Source of the DNA: Zygnema cylindricum
Taxonomy: Eukaryota; Streptophyta; Zygnematophyceae; Zygnematales; Zygnemataceae
DNA: 64,000 nt
NCBI GenBank assembly: GCA_037447655.1
Contig: JBBHKE010003283.1
Coordinates: 46,851-110,850 of the forward strand
Direction: 5' to 3'
The position numbers were made by a program, and so were the translations under genes. Shown in pieces: positions 12,452 to 23,735 of this stretch; within the stretch, counting starts at the first letter, position 1, and each line of letters opens with the position of its first letter. The notes under the pieces were generated by a model, which had not been told where the DNA came from, did not search any database, and saw nothing but the letters and a program-made list of their open reading frames with translations.

Positions 12452-13155
12452 TACAGGATGTTATTTTGGCCTTAGGCAGAGTATTTTCTATATCAAGGGT
12501 GATATTCAATATAACGGTCACTGAAAACGAAAAACAAAATGTACGAATCTCGAAAATTAGCGAAAAAAAATAGCAAGTTACAAAAAGACATCAAAGGTCC
12601 GCAAGACTTTGAAAACCTTGATAGACTAACCTCATAACGCAACAAAAGAGGATACATTATTGCATGCGGCAAGGGTATAATTATTACCAAAAGAAACAAT
12701 AATGTAAACTTTTGAGAAAGTTGTCAACACCAGTCGATATAAGCTTCTTGAGATGCCCCTTTCTTCTTGTCTAAATTTTCCTTTTAATATAATTTAGTCA
12801 TCAACTAACCTAACACTTCTTATTAAAAAAAAAGACCAAAATGGAGACCATGTCTCTTAATTGAGCACCTCACGCACTATCAGCGTCCTACATCTTAGGA
12901 TCCTACTTTGCTTATTGCTTACTTTAGCTTTCACCACTCATATGAGTATACCTTTTTAACTATTAAAAACCGCATAGAACTAACAACACGCCAAATGTGA
13001 ACATCTACTTACACCCTAAATTGACTATTCATCCAGCGTAGGCCATTATGCGTCGTTGTTTGTACGTGCTAATTTATCCGGCAAAGCACCATTCATCGGA
13101 CAACTAAGTTATCCTTGTTATTCTACGCCCACCTGAATAAATAATGAAATATATT
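12452..13155. other. No gene seen
   Basis: AT-rich spacer between the hAT-like element and the 68-bp minisatellite. No open frame or repeat is supported. Confidence 0.6.
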
Positions 13156-13340
13156 GGCGACATCACCTACTCCTCGTCACTATGTAGCTACGGATCTGAA
13201 TTATGTTCTCTTCTTCCTCCCTAGGCGACTGCAGCTACTCCTCGTCACTATGTACCTACAGATTTGAATTATGTCGTCGTCTACCTCCCTAGGCGACAAC
13301 ACCTACTCCTCGTCACTATGTACCTACGGATCTGGCCTGC
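13156..13340. repeat. 68-bp minisatellite, ~2.7 copies
   Basis: Units begin GGCGAC at 13156, 13224 and 13292, exactly 68 bp apart, and share CTACTCCTCGTCACTATGTA. The last copy stops at about 13340. Confidence 0.88.
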
Positions 13341-13631
13341 GGCCGCTTCCAACAGCACGCCCACGGGGGGAATCATAGGTGCGGCCCCCTTCCATAATCC
13401 TTAAACTCCTTCCCCCCTTCCATTCAACGCCAGAAACCCCATTCTCCCCACTAAAATTACACACAACTCAAACCCTCCGGCCAAAAACACCACACAAACA
13501 CGCACACCTACACACAACCACAAAAAAAAACCGACAATTCCCTCCTCCCTCCCCCTTCTCATTCCCATTATCTTATCCCCCCCCCGCGAGCAGCAATTCC
13601 TCCCCATTTCTTCCCCAAAGCAGACGCTTTC
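13341..13631. other. C-rich flank interrupted by the copia insertion
   Basis: Pyrimidine-rich DNA ending in CTTTC (13627-13631), the left target duplication of the copia element. The similar C-rich sequence resumes at 20109, directly before the coding part of the non-LTR element, so this may be that element's 5' leader. The plus-strand proline-rich frame here is most likely compositional. Confidence 0.45.
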
Positions 13632-14726
13632 TACAATTTTGTGGTCTCCATTGACCCAGAGAATGAGCAGCCTATGTAAAGCCTCTAGGATAATATTTGC
13701 CTCTTCTACTTTCCCGTTGAATAAGCGCTGCACAGGCACACAAATATTTGAAAATATGAGACCTCCATGAGTCCTCAGAGTGGATAGCTTCCCAGAAGCC
13801 TCTAACATAACCCTGACCCCTTTTTGTTTCAGCAAACACAACAAACACCCTGGCAGACAATAACTCTGACCAACTTCACCCTTGTGAAGGCAAGACTCCC
13901 CTAAGTCGATAGCAAAAAGAATCTCTGAATTTGCTCCCTTGAGCAGTAAGTTATGGAGGGTCAAAGTTGACCTTTTGTATAGAAGCTATGTGGGAGAAAG
14001 GGTCCTATCTCCTAATTTTTCTAAGTCCTATCTCTCTCACAGACTCTATCTACTGATGTACGGAGTCAATCAGAATGCACTTCCGTACACAAAAGTATAG
14101 CTGCCGGTGTATTTTCTGTACGAACACTGTACGACATGGCCTAAATGTCGACACGTGGTATGTCCGGATTCGCTCCCGTAATCCTCGGAGATGTCACGAT
14201 CCAATGTAATTTTGCCACGTGTCATCCGATGTGGCGATGACCACAAACCGTCGAAATCCTCTTCCGCGATCTCGGAGTTAATTCTTGCAGTCCGATTAAA
14301 TTCATATTTAATCGTAGCCGTAATAAATACATGTGCGGTATTCTTTTCTATAAAGAAACAAATGCGCGGTATTGGTTTCTTATCCGTACCGTAATCCGTA
14401 CTTTTACAATTATGGATCTATGTCTCTCGTAAACAGTTATAGTTAAATGAATTTTCCTACTTGATAATATTTAATTAAATATCAAACCCTACATTACGTA
14501 ACACTCGATAAACACTTAACGGCTAAGGCTACCAGCTACCGGCTATCTGCCGGCCGGTAGGTACCAGGATCAAATCTTGTAGCCGGCACTTTCCTTTTAG
14601 TAAATAAACCCCTATTTCATTCTCCCTCCTAAATGATGCGGCAGCCATGGCGTGCCTTTGGTTCTCTCTTTCTCTCTCTTTACATTCTAACTAAACTATA
14701 GAACTATTAATTACCTCTTTTCAACA
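13632..14726 (-). repeat. 3' LTR of the copia element
   Basis: 1095 bp, ending in CA at 14726 on the plus strand; the other terminal TG has become TA. It aligns with 19210-20108 at both ends. The other LTR lacks an internal block of roughly 120 bp plus smaller pieces, which explains the length difference. Confidence 0.9.
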
Positions 14727-14739
14727 CTCCCCTTAATTC
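14727..14739 (-). promoter_or_regulatory. Polypurine tract of the copia element
   Basis: Read on the minus strand, GAATTAAGGGGAG directly abuts the 3' LTR, the expected place and composition for the plus-strand DNA primer. Confidence 0.8.
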
Positions 14740-17700
14740 TTAGTCACTTTTCAATTTTAATCCACAGTTTTCTCTACAATAAATCAACTTAGGGGAAGGT
14801 ACTGGTTTTCTCATCATGTCTGCAATCATTTCTTTATCAGTTTTATGAACCAGTTTAATGATTTTATTTTCAACCTTCTCTCTAACAAAGCTTAGTCTAA
14901 TATCCATATGATTAACTTTGAAGTGATGTTTTGGATTAGCTGCAATAGAGATAGCAACTTGATTATCACAAAAAACATTCTGAGTTCCTGTCTTCATGAA
15001 CCCAAGTTCTTCAAGAAGAGATTTCACCCACATTAATTCTTTGGTAGCAGCACAGGAAGCCATGTATTCAACCTCCATAGTGGACTGAGCAACTACGTTT
15101 TGTTGCTTGCTACTCCAACAGCATGCACCAGATCCAATTTGCAACACATATCCAGTCGTACACCGCCTTAAAGGCACATCTCCATAACTAGCGTCACTCC
15201 AGGTTGTGATGTCAGTGTGCTCCCCTCCCAAATGCAACCACAATTCCCTTATCCCCACCAGATACCTCATCACCCTTTTGGCGGCCTCCCAGTCTCTCTT
15301 TCTTGGTTCATTTAGACTCTTGCTGAGGACTCCTACGGCTGCAGCTATATCCGGCCGGGTACAATTCATAAAATATATTAAACTGCCTACAATCTGCCGA
15401 TAAGGGATATTTTCCATAAATCTTCTTTTTATCTCATCTATCTCATCATTTATGATCAATATTCCTCCCTCTTCACTCCCCTCACTCACTTTCTTCAAAT
15501 CCATGGGAGTAGTACATCCGTTTGCTTTCTCCATTTGAAATTTTTCTAGCATATCACCAATTGCTTCTTTCTGAGTGAGTCTTATAATCATATTCCCTCT
15601 ATCTCTCTCCATTTGAATTCCCAAAATGTACTTTGCTTCACCGAGATATTTCATGTCAAAGCGGCTTCTAAGATCCTGTTTTAGTTTTTTAATTTTATCT
15701 AATGACTTGCTTAAGACCAACAAATCATCCACATAAATAGCAATAAATATCACTCCATCCTCATCCTAAAATAAATATATGGAGTTATCTGAACTAATTC
15801 TGATATACCCCAAACCGGTCAGAAATACGTCGAGCTTTATATTCCACTGTCGCGGGGCTTGCTTAAGCCCATAGAGTGATTTAATCAGTTTGCAAACTTT
15901 GTTTTCTTCCCCACTTTCCGCGAATCCTTCCGGTTGCCTCATGTAAATTTCTTCTTCCAACTCTTCGTGCAAAAAGGTCGTTTTAATATCCATCTGGTGG
16001 ATTTTTATATCCTCCGCTGCGGTAATACTTAAAAGGATTCCTCCGCTGCAGTAATACTTAAAAGGATTCTAACAGAAGGAAATCTGACAACACGTGCAAA
16101 GGTTTCTTCGTAGTCTATCCCCTCTTTCTGAGTATATCCTTTTGCAACTAACATAGCTTTGTACCTCTCAATGGTATTATCCGGGTTTAATTTAAGTTTA
16201 AAAACCCACTAACATCCGATCAGTTTTCGGTCTGGTGGACAATCTACCAACTCCCATGTATTGGCTTCCATGATAGAGGCCATTTCTTCATTTATAGCTG
16301 TGATCCACCGAATACTTTCTGGAGTGTTTATGGCCTCTAAGTATGTCTGAGGTTCATCTGGGTGAGACATCTTTGTGAGTTGGTTATTTACTTGTCTTTC
16401 TTGAAATCGTTTACTACTTCTTCTTCCCCCTTCAAAATCGGACGCCGGTATGGAAGGCATCCTTGGGTTTTATTTAGGGAGATTTTCAACTCCCCTATCT
16501 TCCAATTCCGGTGTCTCATCAAGTTCCTCTTCGGTTTCCACTTCGTATTGTGGCGTTGCCTCGGATGTTGTCCTTTCCTCCTTCTCCTTTCGTAAATCCA
16601 CGAATTTTTCTTTTTCTCCCTCTTCCTTCTCTTCATTTTCAAAGTCAAAGTCAGAAAACTGATCCCTTACAAATCTGATTTTGACTTCCTTATTACATTT
16701 GAATGGATCAATGGACTTCTCTTCATTCATCACCACTATGTGTTTTACCAAAATTATATCTTTATTTTTCAAGTCATACACTCAGTATCCTTTTGTGCTC
16801 TCATCATATCCTACAAGATATCCTGGCTTCCCTCTCCCCTCTAACTTCCATTTAGTCTTATCGAAATCCAAACTGTAGACTTGACTTCCGAACACTCTCA
16901 AACTAGACAAATCAGGCTTTCTTCCTATCCACCTCTCATACGGAGTTTCCTCCTTATTTGTTGAAGTTAGAACTCTATTTAAGATGAAATTAGCATAGTT
17001 CATAGACTCCGCCCAAAACTGCAACCCTATCCTCTTATCAGTTAATATACTTCTGGACATATCTCTTAAAGTTCTATTCATTCTTTGTGCTACTCCATTT
17101 TGTTCCGGATTATAGGGAACACTTTTCTCATGATGAATTCCTTCTTCTTTAAGATATTCTTCAAATTCCCTTAAGGTGTATTCTTTCCCATTATCACTTC
17201 TTATCTCTTTTATTAAGGTTTCGTGTAGTTTTTCACTCCATACTTTTTACTCTTTGAAACATCTCAATACCTCTGACTTATGTCTGAGAAACTATACCTT
17301 CGTGTATCTAGACCACGTGTATCTATACCAATCATCTGTGATAGTTAACATCCACCTCTTCCCCCCATGTGAAGCATATCTAGCAGGTCCCCAAACATCA
17401 GTGTGAATTAGATCCAATACTTTCTCTCTCCTATATGTGGTTGCCTTTGGAAATGGAAGTCTATGAATCTTCCCTTGGGCACATCCACTGCAATCATCAA
17501 AGGTCTCATCATCCTCAAAAGTAATACCCTCCACTATTCCAATTTTCTTCATTTTCTTTAATCTATCTAGATGCACATGTCGCAACCTTTTGTGCCAAAG
17601 CATCATCTCACTTGCACACGAGTAGAGAACACTCTTTTCATTGCAAAGCACTATTCTGAACATTTCGTGACTGCCCTTCTCAGCTATGAAATAAACCTCA

Positions 17701-18250
17701 TTATCAAAGCTTGCTGTGAAGATTCCTTTCCTAGTTCATGTTTCAAACTCCTTTTCATCTAGGACAGCTTTTGAGACCAAGTTCTTACTAAGCAGTGGAA
17801 TGTAAAGAACTTCTGAGAGTGTTACAATTGAGGCCTTTCCATTAACTAGAACCTTCAAGTCAACTGTTCCAACAAGACTTGTGGTTTCTACTCTACCATC
17901 TCCGTACTCTTTCTCAACTGTTAGGATCTTTCTCAGTTTAGTGAACAAGCTTTTATCTTTGCACATATGCATTGAGGCCCCTAAGTCTATGATCCACCCA
18001 TCTTCAAGTGGATCCCTCTTACCTCCGAAAGCACACTTTTGTCTCCGTGGAATGTCAACATGCTTTTCAGTGTTTTTCGGATTAAGAAGAAGCTCCTCAA
18101 GCTCCTCAAGCTCCTCTTCCTGTTCAGATTCTTTGTTCTCTTGCTCATCATGAACTTGAGTTATGAAACCCTTTTTCTTTCCTCCATTTTTTGAGTTCCC
18201 TTGCCCATCTTTTAGTCCAAGATCTGTAAGTTTGCCACAATCTGCCATAT
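14740..18250 (-). pseudogene. Copia pol: protease, integrase, reverse transcriptase, RNase H (broken)
   Basis: Read right to left on the minus strand. The aspartic protease site near 17990 reads DLGAS where the family has D-S/T-G-A, so the catalytic neighbour Ser/Thr is lost. The integrase zinc region (LWHKRLRHVHLDRL then CSGCAQGK) and the catalytic-core start (IHTDVWGP) lie at 17663-17292. PEQNGVAQR and downstream integrase residues follow near 17120-16780. Reverse transcriptase includes MDIKTTFLHEEL, LYGLKQAPRQW and the YVDDLL active site (about 15990-15720). RNase H has WSDASYGD and STMEVEYMA (about 15220-15060). At least five in-frame stops or shifts (near 17230, 16780, 16460, 16210 and 15760) inactivate it. 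Confidence 0.92.
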
Positions 18251-19229
18251 AGTGTCCCGGTTTCTTGCAGAAGTGACATTATCCTCCTCGCGAAGTTCAT
18301 CTCCCCTGTCTATCAAATCTGCCACCTCCTTGTCCTCTTCCTCCAAAGTTTCGATAAGGATCTTTCTCTCTCTCCTCATCACGCTTCCGCCAATCAGCTC
18401 CTGCAGACAATGCTTGAACACTTCGACTCCCTCTCCTAAGCTCTATGGTGCTTTCTTTCACTAAAATCATTCCCACAGTGTCATCCCAATTCCAATTGCT
18501 ATCTCCTATGTCCTGCAATCGATTAATGATATTCTCATATTCTTCAGGTAGTTTCATCATTAATGTGTTCACTCTTTGTCTCTCAGACCATGAGTTACCT
18601 GCACTCTCTAGCTCTCCAAATAATGCTCCTAAATCATTGCAATAATTATTCATGCTTCCTCCCTTATAAGTATAAGCTACAATCTTGTTTTCTGCCAACT
18701 GTTGCTACTGCAATGATCCGCTCTTATATTTGTTAACTAGTGATATCCAAATCTGAGATGAAGATTTGACGTGTTTAAGGGAAATGGCAATGCCCTTTGC
18801 TATACTTTTAAGAATTAAGAGCTTAGCAACCTTGTCTTTGAAGTTCCACTTTTCATACTCTGATCTTTCGATCTGAACCCTTGTCGCCGTTGCTAGTGGT
18901 GCTGCTGCCGGTATCGCCTTCGGCAATGGTGTCCCTTGAGTTGCAACTCCTCCCTTTTATCCTTCCATGACAATCTCCTCTCCTTCCTCGTCTTCATCCT
19001 CAGTGATGGTGGCAGCTGTTCTACCTACTGTAGAGGCGGAGGTGCCAAAAAAACGCGTTTCTCTAAACCCAGGTGGAGGTGGGCATCGAACTTGTCCGGA
19101 CACTATGCCCCATAGGTGTTTCTCAAATAGTTCTCCCTCCATCATCATTTCCCAATAAAAAAAGTCTGATCCATCAAATATGGGTACCCTAGAGGGTGGG
19201 CCCATAACCTGCAATTCTGTGGTCTCCAT
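18241..19229 (-). pseudogene. Copia gag remnant with CCHC zinc knuckle
   Basis: The N-terminal part reads METTELQVMGPPSRVPIF, followed by the UBN2-type gag helices (RSEYEKWNFKDK, LMMKLPEEYENII). Near 18275-18240 a zinc knuckle C-HF-C-KKPG-H-YMAD-C is intact in one frame but is out of frame with the preceding gag. Breaks also occur at about 18957 and 18705. The start codon lies within the LTR and the frame runs through the primer-binding site, so the true start is uncertain. Confidence 0.85.
19195..19209 (-). promoter_or_regulatory. Primer-binding site matching initiator tRNA-Met anticodon arm
   Basis: Directly next to the inner end of the 5' LTR, the minus strand reads GGTTATGGGCCCACC. Its complement, GGTGGGCCCATAACC, matches the anticodon stem-loop of the eukaryotic initiator tRNA-Met (anticodon CAT inside). 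This is the half-tRNA priming mode known for Drosophila copia; many plant copia elements instead pair with the tRNA 3' end. The related element at 42131-42141 keeps GGTTATGGGCCC in the same place. Confidence 0.8.
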
Positions 19230-20108
19230 TGACCTAGAGAATGAACAGCCTATGTAAAGCCTCTAGGATAATATTTGCCTCTTCTACTTTCCCGCTGAAT
19301 AAGCGCCGCCCAGGCACACAAATATTCTAACCACTCTCACCCCTGTGAGGACAAGACTCCCCTGAGTCAAACGCAAAAAGAATCACTAATTTTGCTCCCT
19401 TGAGCAGTAAGTTATGGTTGGTCAAAGATGACCTTTATAGTTACAAGCTCTCTTAGAGAGAGGTACCTAAATTTCACTAAGTCCTGGTCTGCCTACTTAC
19501 AACTGCCTACTACTAAACCCTAGTCCAATAGAAACATTATTTAGTACAAGAAGGTACATTAGGCGATGTACTTATTGTACGACCATTGTACGACATGGCT
19601 TTCAAAGTGACGCCTGTCAAAACGGGAGCCATGGTTCCTCCTCCCATCTTCTCCGGTATCCAATAGAATGGTGCCACGTAGTGTCACGTGACGCTATCCC
19701 CAAAGGTCGCCGAAGGTTTATTGCGGGTGGCGGTTGCAATTGTGGCCGTCCGATCATTTGTATTTATGCGGCTTCGATTCGCTTGCATGCATGAATTGAT
19801 TAATGCGTGTTTTCGTTAGTCTGCTGCAAATTAGCCCGTTTAACAAATAGATAAATAAGCATGAAACGCAATATGTTTATCGTTTCGTTAGTGCCTTAAT
19901 GGATAAGGCTAAGGTCTAAGTAGTATTTTGAAACCCCGGTTCAAATTCGGCTAGAGGCAGTATTTTGCTACAAATAGTAAAATACCTTCTATTTCATTCT
20001 CCCTCCTAAATGACGCGGCAGCCATGGCGTGCCTTTGGTTCTTTCTTTCTCTCTCTTTACATTCTAACTAAACTATAGAAGTGAACTATTAATTACCTCT
20101 TTTCAACA
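19210..20108 (-). repeat. 5' LTR of the copia element
   Basis: 899 bp, TG...CA on the plus strand (TGCAATTCTG...TTTTCAACA). It has an internal deletion relative to the left LTR. The element's promoter should lie here, but no TATA box is obvious enough to mark. Confidence 0.9.
19885..19955 (+). other. tRNA-Arg-like sequence within the LTR (antisense to the element)
   Basis: GCCTTAATGGATAAGGC is a D-arm/A-box like that of tRNA-Arg, and GGTTCAAATTC 50 bases on fits a B box. The acceptor stem is not closed, so this is not a working tRNA gene. The same arrangement recurs in the solo LTR at 40767-42002. Confidence 0.5.
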
Positions 20109-20113
20109 CTTTC

Positions 20114-23100
20114 CACATCCCCTTCCTCTCCACCCCCCCTCCCTCTTTTTCGACACTAATTCTCTCATCCTCGCCCCTCCAACCAAATACTGATACTTAC
20201 CCTTCCTTCCACCTCTCCCACCAGCCCCCCACCCCCTCCCAGTTTTCCTTTCCAATATCAACTTCTTTACCTTCTCGCCCCTCACCCCCCCCTCTCTATT
20301 TTTTTTATCTCCTACGCCACTTCCCCTTTACTAATACTCGTACCATGGTTTCCTTTCCTCCTTTATAATTCCCCCTTCCTCTCCCTCTATAACGTCCCAT
20401 GCTTCTCCCTCTCAATCAATGACCATGTCCGGCCGTGCATCCTCGCCCTTTCTCCCTCGTTCACCTCCTCTACCTAAACCTCAGACACAAGCCTCAACAC
20501 GGATAGAATGTAGTGGGTGTCATAACCATTTCCCGGTCGGTGACGGTATTGCCCAACATACTAAGAGTTGTCAGCAATTTTTGGCCCTGAGCGGCCCTTC
20601 CTCTATTACCTTTTATTCCACTACACTCCGTCCGGACCTACGAGCAAAGATTGGACATTTTTACGCGATTTAAAGGCCCCATTTAGAGACATTGTTATGT
20701 TCGGAGCTTATGATTTGGAGGCCCCCCGTCCGCGATTATGCACGCGGATTCCCATGGCAGTGCAGATTATCCTCCTATCGTAGTGCGGTTCATTTGGGCC
20801 GAGTTGGTGAGCTCTCTTGAGCAGTTCGAGCCCTCCAACAATTTATTGTAGCTTCTCGATTTGTTGCAACTATTGAGATTCTCCTGGCTCTTCATCCACC
20901 AGCTCCTACCCCTCAGCCCCCCTCTGTTCACACCTTCGAGCCAACAGATTTTTCTTTAAGATCGAGACTCTTTAATTAAATCCCTTACGACATCTCCACA
21001 TCTTTCAGCAAGAGGTCTATCGGGCACTGTTTATGACTTATTTTGCGACGTTTTGCCTCTGGAATTTGGTGCTCGAGGTTTTGATATGTTTTTTCGAGTT
21101 TGTTCCCTTATTGCGGTTGGCACTATCTCTTCCCGTATGTGTGATCTCCTTACGGCCTTCCCTGTCGTAGCTATCACCAAACCCAATGGCGGAATCTGTC
21201 TTATTGCAATGGGCGAGGTATTGTACCTATTGGTGGCCCATGCCATCTGCATCCAGCTCCAGCCCACTTTCCATGTTTATTTCTCTCCTCATCAGCTCGG
21301 AGTGGCGACCCGGGGCGGTTGTGAGGTCGTGGTCCACAGGATCCAAGCTTTATTAGATGCCCATCCAGATTGGTTAGTCCTCCAGATGGATGTTTCTAAT
21401 GCTTTTAGGAGAGTGGATCGGAATGCCATTTTTTTGGAGCTTATGGCTACACCTTCTCGGGTTGTCCATATATTTCCTTTTGTGAGAGCTTTTTATTCTC
21501 TGAGTAGTAACCTCCCTTTCTCTACTGATATTGATTTGGTCCCACTTTCCTCCACGATTCGCACTCGTCACGGCGATCCTCTTGGGGGCCATTTGTTTGC
21601 CCTAGCCCCTTACCTCGCCCTCTGAGCTTCCGCGGCTGCTTACCCTTCTTGACTTTTCCCTTCTGTTGCGGATGACACACACATCATCGGTCTTTCTGGC
21701 ATATAACTTTTTCAAGGCTCGTTTGGCCGAATTCAATCTTTCGGTCAAGCCCTCTAAAAGTGTTGTTTGGTCCCCTCGTCCTATTCCTCCTCTTTTCACT
21801 CCCCCTCCTAGTTTTCAAAATCCTCCTCTTTCCGAAGGCATTCGTGTCTTCGGTTGCCCGCTTGATTCCGATCCATACATCACTAAATTACTTGATTCCG
21901 CTCTTCAGACAGATTTGTCCCACGTGGACGACCTTCCTCACCTTTATGATCCCAAGGTGGCTCTTGCTCTTCTAACAAGGTGTTTCCCCCACCGGCCCTC
22001 ATACCTTACTCGCACTCCCCCTCGCACCCCATCTTTTGTGTCCTCAATTTCTGCTTTTGATAATTCACTCATGGATGTCCTTCACACTTTGTTCGGCCGT
22101 GGGGCTTTTGATCCCGAGTCTGGGCCAGCAGTACGAATATAAGCCTCTCTTCCTATCTCTTTTGGCGGTTTGGGTTAACTCTCGACGGCGCGTGTTGCTC
22201 CAGCCGCCTATTCGGGAAGTTGTTGTTCTGTTGTTTCCACTACAGTCTCTCGTTTTATGGCTAGGGACACTCCTATTCTTGCGGTCGTGGTTCCATGTGT
22301 TTCGCATGATGAGCTCGCCTTCCAGCGGTCCCTTTTAGATGCGTCACGTTCTCTTAATCCGACTGCTATCGAGGACATGCCGATTTTTTGCACTCTTGTT
22401 ACGACATCAGCTGCGCGTGTTCAGGAATCCATTTTTGATCAGGTTGTCGCCTCTATTAAATTCGAGCTTCTCGGAGCGCTTCCTTTCGATTCTTCGCGTT
22501 CACGCTTTCTCTCTTGTGGCGGACCTGGTTGCGGAGCCTGGTTATTGGCTGTCCCTATCTTATCCACTCTTCATTTCACCCCGGCTTTGTTCACCACGAC
22601 CATTAGGTTCTGGCTTGGCCTCCCTCACACACCTTTGCTTGGCTCACTTGTGTGCTATGTGGCCATGTTTTGCAGCCAGACGATGTACATTTGCTTCGTT
22701 GCTCCCACAAGGCGAGTTGATTCAGGAGCATGACGCGATTTGGGATACCATTGCTACTATCACTTATGAGGGGGGTTTTGTATTCTTTCTATTGTCTATT
22801 GCCGTTATGGATCGACGACTTGTTTTGGAACTCCCTCCTCGTGCTATTTCGAGATTTAGGGACTTACGTGGTTGCATTCCTAGATTTTTTAGTTAGTTGG
22901 GGTTTGTTTTTTATACATGTTGGATTTTCCTTTGATGTTTGGTTTGTTGGGTTTTGTTTTTTTGGTTGTTTTCGATTTCCCTGTCATTTTTTCGTTTTTT
23001 CATTATTTTTTGCATTGATTTTCCTTTTTTTTTATTCCCCCGTCATGTGGTTTTTCAGTTTTAGCAATGCTACTTTCTTTTGTTGCTATGGACTTAGATG

Positions 23101-23130
23101 GTTTACCATCACGCTTTTTAATAAAGTCGA
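20114..23130 (+). pseudogene. Decayed non-LTR retrotransposon: zinc finger plus reverse transcriptase
   Basis: The plus-strand coding remnant shifts frame several times. Near 20500 a C2HC finger (CSGCHNHFPVGDGIAQHTKSC) opens the coding part. At 21053-21625 the reverse transcriptase has KPNGGICLIAMGEVLY, MDVSNAFRRVDR and RTRHGDPLGG; the active site follows as ADDTHIIG (about 21670) after a stop and frameshift. The C-terminal part keeps SCGGPGCGAWL, HLLRCSH (another frame) and HDAIWDTIA. This protein is found, from general knowledge, as a repetitive pol in seed-free plants and other eukaryotes. A T-rich 3' UTR ends near TTTAATAAAGTC (23115-23130); similar ends recur near 26390 and 26690. Confidence 0.8.
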
Positions 23131-23735
23131 CCCCTTTTTTTTTTTAGGTGTACTACAGTATTCTACGTTATTAGATTCGAGAGAGAAGATTCCCACGAAC
23201 CATTCCTGTTAATTTCGTACAGTGTAATTGTTGTGGTACATAAGCCGCCGTGACCACTTGTCGAATGTCTTAGCGCCACATACTTCATGTTCGCACTCTA
23301 TAGGCCAAAAGGAATCTTTATTGTGGATCGCTCCAAAGAATTAATTGATAAATTGGTGTACCCTTGTCGCACACACGGTTCTGTACGTTTCCTTCTGTTG
23401 GTACTGTACAATCAGGGTTCGTTACGAGGCCCGTTAGTTAAGAAAACCGTGTGGCACCGAGGCCCATTAGTTAGGAAAACCGTGTGGCACCGGTCCACAG
23501 ACCGTAAGGTAATTGTTCCACACGCCGTTATCGGGTATCTCAATAGGGTTTTAGGGTTGGTTTTGTTTTTTTTTAATAAAACAAAAATAAGACAGAAATA
23601 TAACAACCCTAAACATACTGTCGCGCGGAGAAAACGGGAGGCGGGAACGGATTGGCCCCAATCACCGTGCTCACGCGTGATAAAAGTTGCAAGGTTTCAC
23701 GCGTGATAAAAGTTGCAAGGTTCACTACAGTTTTG
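23131..23735. repeat. Spacer with two short tandem duplications
   Basis: A ~29-bp unit ending AAAACCGTGTGGCACCG is repeated at about 23430-23492, and a 26-bp unit CACGCGTGATAAAAGTTGCA... is repeated at about 23673-23722. No gene is seen. Confidence 0.75.

Larger units (their letters stand above)
13632..20108 (-). mobile_element. Full-length, decayed Ty1/copia LTR retrotransposon
   Basis: A 6.5-kb element reading on the minus strand. Both LTRs are present (13632-14726 and 19210-20108) and CTTTC flanks the whole (13627-13631, 20109-20113), an exact 5-bp target duplication. The internal order, 5' LTR - primer site - gag - protease - integrase - reverse transcriptase - RNase H - polypurine tract - 3' LTR, is that of Ty1/copia, with integrase before reverse transcriptase. 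Stops and frameshifts break both gag and pol, so it is not autonomous. At least four other pieces of the LTR family occur in the window. Confidence 0.93.

Noticed and set aside
13401-13964. 187-residue minus-strand open frame
   Set aside because: Runs from within the copia LTR across its boundary into the flank; the pieces have different origins and no recognisable domain.
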